Assembly: GCA_938008425.1 (NCBI GenBank)
Contig: CALLKH010000575.1
Location: 1-19,454, forward strand
Length of the DNA: 19,454 nucleotides
Source: an uncultured Planctomycetaceae bacterium
GTDB taxonomy: Bacteria > Planctomycetota > Phycisphaerae > UBA1845 > UTPLA1
Direction: 5' to 3'
Positions 15,680 to 19,454 of this stretch are shown here, one piece after another (position 1 is the stretch's first letter; each line of letters begins with the position of its first letter). A model generated the notes under the pieces. That model was given only the letters and a program-made list of their open reading frames with translations, was not told where the DNA came from and did not search any database. The translations under genes were made by a program, and so were the position numbers.

Positions 15680-17175
15680 TCGGGGAGAACCGCGTCGACG
15701 TGGCGGTGATCGGCGGCGGCTTCGGCGGTTCGCTCGCGGCGATTCTCTGCGCCCGGCGGGGACTTCACGTGGCGCTGATCGAGCGCGGCCGACATCCGCG
15801 GTTTGCGATCGGTGAATCAACGACGCCGATCGCCAACTTGTTGCTGGAGCAGATCGCGCGGGACTATGAGTTACCCTGGCTTGCGACATTGAGCCGCTAC
15901 GGCTCGTGGAAGCGGGACCTGCCGGAGATTCCCCGCGGGCTCAAGCGCGGGTTTGCATACGTTCATCACGCGGCGGGGCGCGCTTTCGAACCGCAACAGG
16001 ATCATGGAAGCGAATTGTACGTGGCGGCCAACGCGGGGCCGGAGCGCGGCGACACCCACTGGCTTCGGGCGGATTTTGACGCCTGTCTCTTCCGGCAGGC
16101 GCAGCAGTGCGGCGTTCGCAACTTTGAAGGAGCGAACGTCGAGCTTCGCCGACTAGATGACGGATGGCGCATCGGCGTTCAGACTGAACAGGAGCGAGCC
16201 GAGTTTGATGCGGGGTTCATCATCGACGCGAGCGGACCTGCGGGTGTGGTGGCGAAAACCATCGGCGCCGCCCCACCTTCGCGCGGACCCGTTCAAACAA
16301 ACTCACGAGCGATTTACGCACACTTCGAAGGCATCCGGCCATGGTCGGCGGTGAGCGGTCTGCCGCAGTCGCCCGAGGCCGGCTATCCCTTTTCGAGCGA
16401 CGATGCGACACTGCATCACGTCTTCGATGGCGGCTGGATGTGGGTCATTCCGTTCGACAGCGGCATCACCAGCACCGGGTTCTGCCTCGACGCGACCCGA
16501 TTTCCGCCGGAATCAAAAGGGCCGGCGGAGTCGGAATGGGAGTCGCTCCTGCAACGCTTTCCATCGATCGCGGCGCAGTTCCGCGATTCCCGGCGCATCA
16601 CGCCGCTCTTTCGCGAAGACTCGATGCAGTTTCAGCAGGCGGCGTTCGCGGGCGACCACTGGGCGGCGCTGCCGACGACGGCCGGTTTCATCGACCCGCT
16701 CTTCAGCACGGGAAACGCCCACACGGTGCTGGGGGTCCTCCGACTCGTTGACATCGTGACGACACGCACGGCCGGCGCGGATCGCTCGCGGGCGCTGGGC
16801 GCCTACTCCCACCAGCTTTCAGCGGAATTCGCCGCGATCGACCGGCTGGTTCATGGCTGCTATCTCGCGATGCACGACATGGCCTGCTTGAAGGCGTACG
16901 CCATGCTCTACTTTCTTGCCGCGACATTCTGCGAAGCTGAGATTCGCAGGACGCTTGCGCCGCCTTCGAGCGGCTTCCTGCTCGCGGGCGATGCGGCGTT
17001 TCAGGGCATCGTGAAACGGTTCCACGGCGAATTCGAATCGGCAGCGCGCGAGGGGCGCATGGGAACTGAGTTCGGGCGATCGATGTTCGCCGCGATCGGC
17101 GAGGCGACGCGGCATTACAACCTCGTCGGCCTGTGCGACGAGTGCCGCGGCAGCTTCTATCCCTTTACCGGGTAG
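15676..17175 (+). CDS. Flavin-dependent halogenase-like (tryptophan halogenase superfamily) oxidoreductase
   Basis: A 499-residue flavoprotein. The FAD-binding motif VIGGGFGGSLAA (11-22) is followed by GESTTP (46-51), GLKRGFAYVHH (88-98; Lys90 may match the catalytic lysine of flavin halogenases), DASGPAG (184-190) and GGWMWVIPF (252-260). The last contains the WxWxIP signature of flavin-dependent halogenases, whose role is to keep the enzyme from acting as a monooxygenase. A second FAD contact appears at LLAGDAAF near residue 435. It would need reduced FAD from a separate reductase, not encoded here. Halogenation, epoxidation/hydroxylation or a ring reduction remain possible, because many such proteins have no assigned reaction. 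The C-terminus ends CDECRGSFYPFTG. It is the last gene of the overlapping trio; the DinB-like gene converges 11 bases beyond the stop, leaving no room for a separate terminator. Confidence 0.83.
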   Translation: MIGENRVDVAVIGGGFGGSLAAILCARRGLHVALIERGRHPRFAIGESTTPIANLLLEQIARDYELPWLATLSRYGSWKRDLPEIPRGLKRGFAYVHHAAGRAFEPQQDHGSELYVAANAGPERGDTHWLRADFDACLFRQAQQCGVRNFEGANVELRRLDDGWRIGVQTEQERAEFDAGFIIDASGPAGVVAKTIGAAPPSRGPVQTNSRAIYAHFEGIRPWSAVSGLPQSPEAGYPFSSDDATLHHVFDGGWMWVIPFDSGITSTGFCLDATRFPPESKGPAESEWESLLQRFPSIAAQFRDSRRITPLFREDSMQFQQAAFAGDHWAALPTTAGFIDPLFSTGNAHTVLGVLRLVDIVTTRTAGADRSRALGAYSHQLSAEFAAIDRLVHGCYLAMHDMACLKAYAMLYFLAATFCEAEIRRTLAPPSSGFLLAGDAAFQGIVKRFHGEFESAAREGRMGTEFGRSMFAAIGEATRHYNLVGLCDECRGSFYPFTG

Positions 17176-17186
17176 CACCGCTTCGA

Positions 17187-17711
17187 TCAGGCTGATTTCG
17201 CCGTCGGCCGACCCGAGCCGATCCATGGCATCACATTCATCTCCTGAAGCTGCGGGGCGATGCGGCGGATGTGGGCGCTGAGCTGGCCGACGTGGTGTTG
17301 AAGGTGGCGAAGGTTGTAAACGTGCATCTCGGTGCGCGAGAACTTCCGGCGCTTGTGGCCCGAGCCGCCCTGGAGCGACTCCGTCGTTTCAGCGGCCAGG
17401 TTGTCGACGGCCTTCTGCCGACAGAGCTCGATGTAGGAGAGGATTTCCTTTTTCTTGAACATGCGGCTGGGGTATTCGGCTTCGTACTCCGCCCAGCCCT
17501 GCGGATGCATGGCGTGCGGATGAAAGCCGGTCTCGTCCGGCGAGAGATAGAGATCGACGTAGCAGAGGGCGTGATAGGCGACATGCCAGAACGGGTACTT
17601 GCCGATGATGCCCTCCCAGTGATCGGGTGGACAGGTCTCGACGCAGTCTTCGAGCATCGACAGGGCGGCCTCGAACTGGGCGGTGAGAAGCTGCTTCAGG
17701 TTTTCCGTCAT
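17187..17711 (-). CDS. DinB-like / DUF664-type four-helix protein
   Basis: A 174-residue protein of the DinB/YfiT putative metalloenzyme superfamily. The first helix (MTENLKQLLTAQFEAALSML) leads into WHVAYHALCYVDLYL (His43, His47), and near the C-terminus comes RHLQHHVGQLSAHIRR (His136, His140). These spaced histidines fit the usual metal-binding triad of the family. Members include thiol-transferases that use bacillithiol, mycothiol or glutathione, but many have no known job. No signal peptide is present. The start is set by a strong GGAGG 6 bases upstream; the frame remains open further to 17780, but that extension looks unrelated. It is transcribed against the halogenase-like gene and away from the 17904 gene, so it is not part of either operon. 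Confidence 0.8.
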   Translation of the reverse strand: MTENLKQLLTAQFEAALSMLEDCVETCPPDHWEGIIGKYPFWHVAYHALCYVDLYLSPDETGFHPHAMHPQGWAEYEAEYPSRMFKKKEILSYIELCRQKAVDNLAAETTESLQGGSGHKRRKFSRTEMHVYNLRHLQHHVGQLSAHIRRIAPQLQEMNVMPWIGSGRPTAKSA

Positions 17712-17717
17712 TCTTTT

Positions 17718-17722
17718 CCTCC
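17718..17722 (-). promoter_or_regulatory. Ribosome binding site of the DinB-like gene
   Basis: On the minus strand this reads GGAGG, 6 bases before the ATG at 17711. It is the strongest Shine-Dalgarno noted in the window and decides the start. Confidence 0.7.
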
Positions 17723-17782
17723 GGGCAAATGACAGCGGCCGGGATTGTAGTGACCCGCGCGCGCGGATGTCGAGCATCAACC

Positions 17783-17812
17783 CCCCATCCCGGCCTCCGG
17801 CACGGGATGGGG
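17783..17812. repeat. Perfect 10-bp inverted repeat in a divergent intergenic region
   Basis: CCCCATCCCG (17783-17792) pairs exactly with CGGGATGGGG (17803-17812) across a 10-base loop. It lies in the 192-base gap between the divergent DinB-like and EhpF-like genes, so it cannot terminate either of them from downstream. It is followed by a purine-poor CA/C-rich stretch (about 17820-17870). It may be an operator, an RNA leader hairpin or a member of a dispersed repeat family; only a genome search would tell. Confidence 0.45.
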
Positions 17813-17903
17813 CACCCGCTCAAACCACACACACATTCTACACACCCCCATCGAGCCCCCCGCCCCGTTTGAAGCACCGAACTCCGCTGGCTAAGATGAC
17901 CAC

Positions 17904-19010
17904 ATGACCCAGGCAACTTCCACGAATCAGACGGCCGTTTCACAGGCATCCATCACCGCTGCGAAGGAGCGGCTCGACGCACACACCCGCGAGATCGTGG
18001 CGTGGCACTTCGACCCGGCCACCGGCTGCCCCTTCTGGCTCGAACGGGCCAGGACCCTCGGCTTCGATCCGCGAAAGGACATCCAGCGCTACGAAGACCT
18101 CGACAAGTTCGGCGGCTTCCAGGATGAATGGCTGCGCGGCGGGCCCGTCCGGCGATGGGTGCCGAAGGGCCTCGCTGATAAGCCCGTCTATGTCTTCGAG
18201 ACCGGCGGCAGCACGGGTGTGCCCAAGAGCCGCATCAACATCGACGACTTCCGCACCGACTACGAGATGTTCAGCGACACGCTGGACGACGCCTCGTTCC
18301 CCAAGGGCGCCGACTGGCTCATGCTCGGCCCCAGCGGCCCGCGGCGGCTGCGGCTGGCGGTCGAGCATCTCGCACAGCATCGGGGCGGCATCTGCTTCTG
18401 CGTCGACATGGACCCGCGCTGGGTGGTGAAGCTGATCAAGAAGGGCCGCCCCGGCGACATGCACGAGTACAAGGACCACGTCGTCGAACAGGGGCTGACG
18501 ATCCTTCGCGCCCATGAAAACGTGCGGTGCCTCTTCACGACGCCAAAACTGCTCGAGGCCATCTGCGACCGCATCTCGCTGGTGAAGGCCGGCATCAAGG
18601 GCGTCTTCTGCGGTGGCACGAGCATGACACCCCAGTTCCACAAGTTCGCCCGCGAGGAGCTGCTCGAGGGAAAAATCGAGTTCGTGCCCACCTACGGCAA
18701 CACGCTCATGGGCCTCGCCACCCACAAGCCCTTCGACCCGGCCGACAACTACGACGTGATCTACCACCCGCCGCAGCCGCGGGCGATGGTGGAAGTCGTG
18801 GACTTCGACACGGAATCCAAGATTGTCGGCTACGGCGAATGGGGCCGCGCCCGGCTGACGACGCTGACCCGCGAATTCTTCATGCCGCGATTCCTCGAGC
18901 GCGACGAATGCAAGCGCACGCCCCCCTGCACGAAATACCCCTGGGACGGCTGCGCCAACGTGCGGCCCTACACGAAGATGCAGCAGGCGGTTGTGGAGGG
19001 GGTTTACTAA
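17904..19010 (+). CDS. Short PaaK/EhpF-like adenylating enzyme without C-terminal subdomain
   Basis: A 368-residue ANL-superfamily protein. The ATP loop FETGGSTGVPKSRI (98-111) is intact, including the lysine. GVFCGGTSMTPQFHKFA and FVPTYGNTLMGLA are in the places of the PaaK substrate- and nucleotide-binding motifs, and YGEWGRARLTTL resembles the PaaK segment before the YRTGDL motif. That segment is followed by FMPRFLERDECKR, so the arginine-aspartate signature is altered. The protein then stops near VRPYTKMQQAVVEGVY with no room for the usual 100-residue C-terminal domain. The nearest described analogue I recall is EhpF of griseoluteic acid biosynthesis, about the same length and reported as an atypical ANL enzyme. 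It may form an acyl-adenylate but use another protein for the second half-reaction. No clear Shine-Dalgarno was seen. Whether it works with the upstream trio is unknown. Confidence 0.8.
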   Translation: MTQATSTNQTAVSQASITAAKERLDAHTREIVAWHFDPATGCPFWLERARTLGFDPRKDIQRYEDLDKFGGFQDEWLRGGPVRRWVPKGLADKPVYVFETGGSTGVPKSRINIDDFRTDYEMFSDTLDDASFPKGADWLMLGPSGPRRLRLAVEHLAQHRGGICFCVDMDPRWVVKLIKKGRPGDMHEYKDHVVEQGLTILRAHENVRCLFTTPKLLEAICDRISLVKAGIKGVFCGGTSMTPQFHKFAREELLEGKIEFVPTYGNTLMGLATHKPFDPADNYDVIYHPPQPRAMVEVVDFDTESKIVGYGEWGRARLTTLTREFFMPRFLERDECKRTPPCTKYPWDGCANVRPYTKMQQAVVEGVY

Positions 19011-19024
19011 TTGGAAAGTTAGTC

Positions 19025-19032
19025 GAGAGGAG
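19025..19032 (+). promoter_or_regulatory. Ribosome binding site of the small terminal ORF
   Basis: GAGAGGAG lies 8 bases before the ATG at 19041. It is good support that this low-GC reading frame is translated. Confidence 0.55.
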
Positions 19033-19040
19033 TACTCTGA

Positions 19041-19421
19041 ATGATGCGTGACTACAAAAACGCCGTCGATTGTGTCCGACGGGACGGGAGCATCACGATG
19101 TCACTCAAGGAGCTACGGGATATATTCTTCAGAGAAAGAATGAGCACCAAGCTCGGGGATGAAATGAGGAGTCGGCTATTGGTCGATGACATCGGGACAG
19201 CCACACCGATTCCACCTTCAGAGAAAGAAGATGTAATTCTGTTCGACGTGGAACAGTTCAAGCCTCTGTTTGACTTTGTCGACCGCATACGAGCGTCCGA
19301 GTGCAGTTGCTTCGATGAGTTCTCGTTCAAAGGAGCTATCAAGTTTTTGAGAGAGCATTTCCCGTCCAGCTTCCAGAAACTCTCTGAAGTTCGAAGTAGA
19401 CAAGAGAAACTCGAAGCATGA
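19041..19421 (+). CDS. Hypothetical protein, low-GC composition
   Basis: A 126-residue protein I do not recognise. It is soluble and mixed-charge, with MSLKELRDIFFRERMSTKL near the start, an acidic/hydrophobic middle (PPSEKEDVILFDVEQFKPLF), a CSC pair near residue 90, and a helix-like charged end (SEVRSRQEKLEA). No signal peptide, membrane helix or catalytic motif is seen. Support for it being real is the Shine-Dalgarno GAGAGGAG at 19025-19032 and the sensible composition; the opposite-strand frame here reads as Ser-rich shadow. Its DNA is markedly richer in A and T than the rest of the window (by hand count about 45-50% G+C against about 65% in the neighbouring gene), which suggests recent transfer. 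It starts 30 bases after the EhpF-like stop. Nothing is seen in the 33 bases after its stop. Confidence 0.55.
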   Translation: MMRDYKNAVDCVRRDGSITMSLKELRDIFFRERMSTKLGDEMRSRLLVDDIGTATPIPPSEKEDVILFDVEQFKPLFDFVDRIRASECSCFDEFSFKGAIKFLREHFPSSFQKLSEVRSRQEKLEA

Positions 19422-19454
19422 TTTTCCGGCGAGGCTTGGTAGTAGGACCCCAAT

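Noticed and set aside
17715..17780. N-terminal extension of the DinB-like ORF up to 17780
   Set aside because: The extra 23 residues look random and the strong GGAGG sits before the ATG at 17711.
19052..19453. Minus-strand ORF of 133 codons opposite the small terminal ORF
   Set aside because: Ser-rich shadow without a clear ribosome binding site, whereas the plus-strand frame has GAGAGGAG at good spacing.

Overview
The window looks like a chromosomal segment of a GC-rich bacterium, most probably a planctomycete or close relative. This is inferred from two exported PQQ-type beta-propeller proteins with the WxxWRGP/WxMWGG starts common in Planctomycetota, together with high G+C and long antisense open frames. 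No rRNA, tRNA, CRISPR array or insertion sequence was seen. Coding density is high, and no stretch over 300 bases lacks a gene.

Layout. (1) 1-3336, minus strand: an ABC exporter pair of the MacB/LolCDE/YbbAP type. The ATPase overlaps a large two-module FtsX-like permease that runs off the left edge. (2) 3473-8017, plus strand: a tight run of metallophosphoesterase, periplasmic HtrA/DegP-type protease, glycerate 2-kinase and sarcosine-oxidase-type flavoenzyme, with overlaps or 3-base gaps. (3) 8187-17175, plus strand: a probable long operon. It holds a PaaK-like adenylate-forming ligase, two secreted beta-propeller proteins, an asparagine-synthetase-like enzyme without the glutaminase cysteine, a radical SAM enzyme resembling archaeal RaSEA, and a flavin-dependent halogenase-like protein. 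The last three overlap by 8 and 4 bases. (4) 17187-17711, minus strand: a DinB-like four-helix protein converging on the halogenase-like gene. (5) 17904-19010, plus strand: a second, short PaaK/EhpF-like adenylating enzyme that ends before the usual C-terminal subdomain. (6) 19041-19421, plus strand: a small unrecognised ORF in DNA of clearly lower G+C.

The best candidate for an undescribed system is the AsnB-like / RaSEA-like radical SAM / halogenase-like trio at 13405-17175, perhaps with the flanking adenylating enzymes. The parts list (ATP-dependent condensation, radical chemistry, flavin chemistry, carboxylate activation) suggests small-molecule modification. The substrate cannot be read from the sequence, and the pathway idea is inference.
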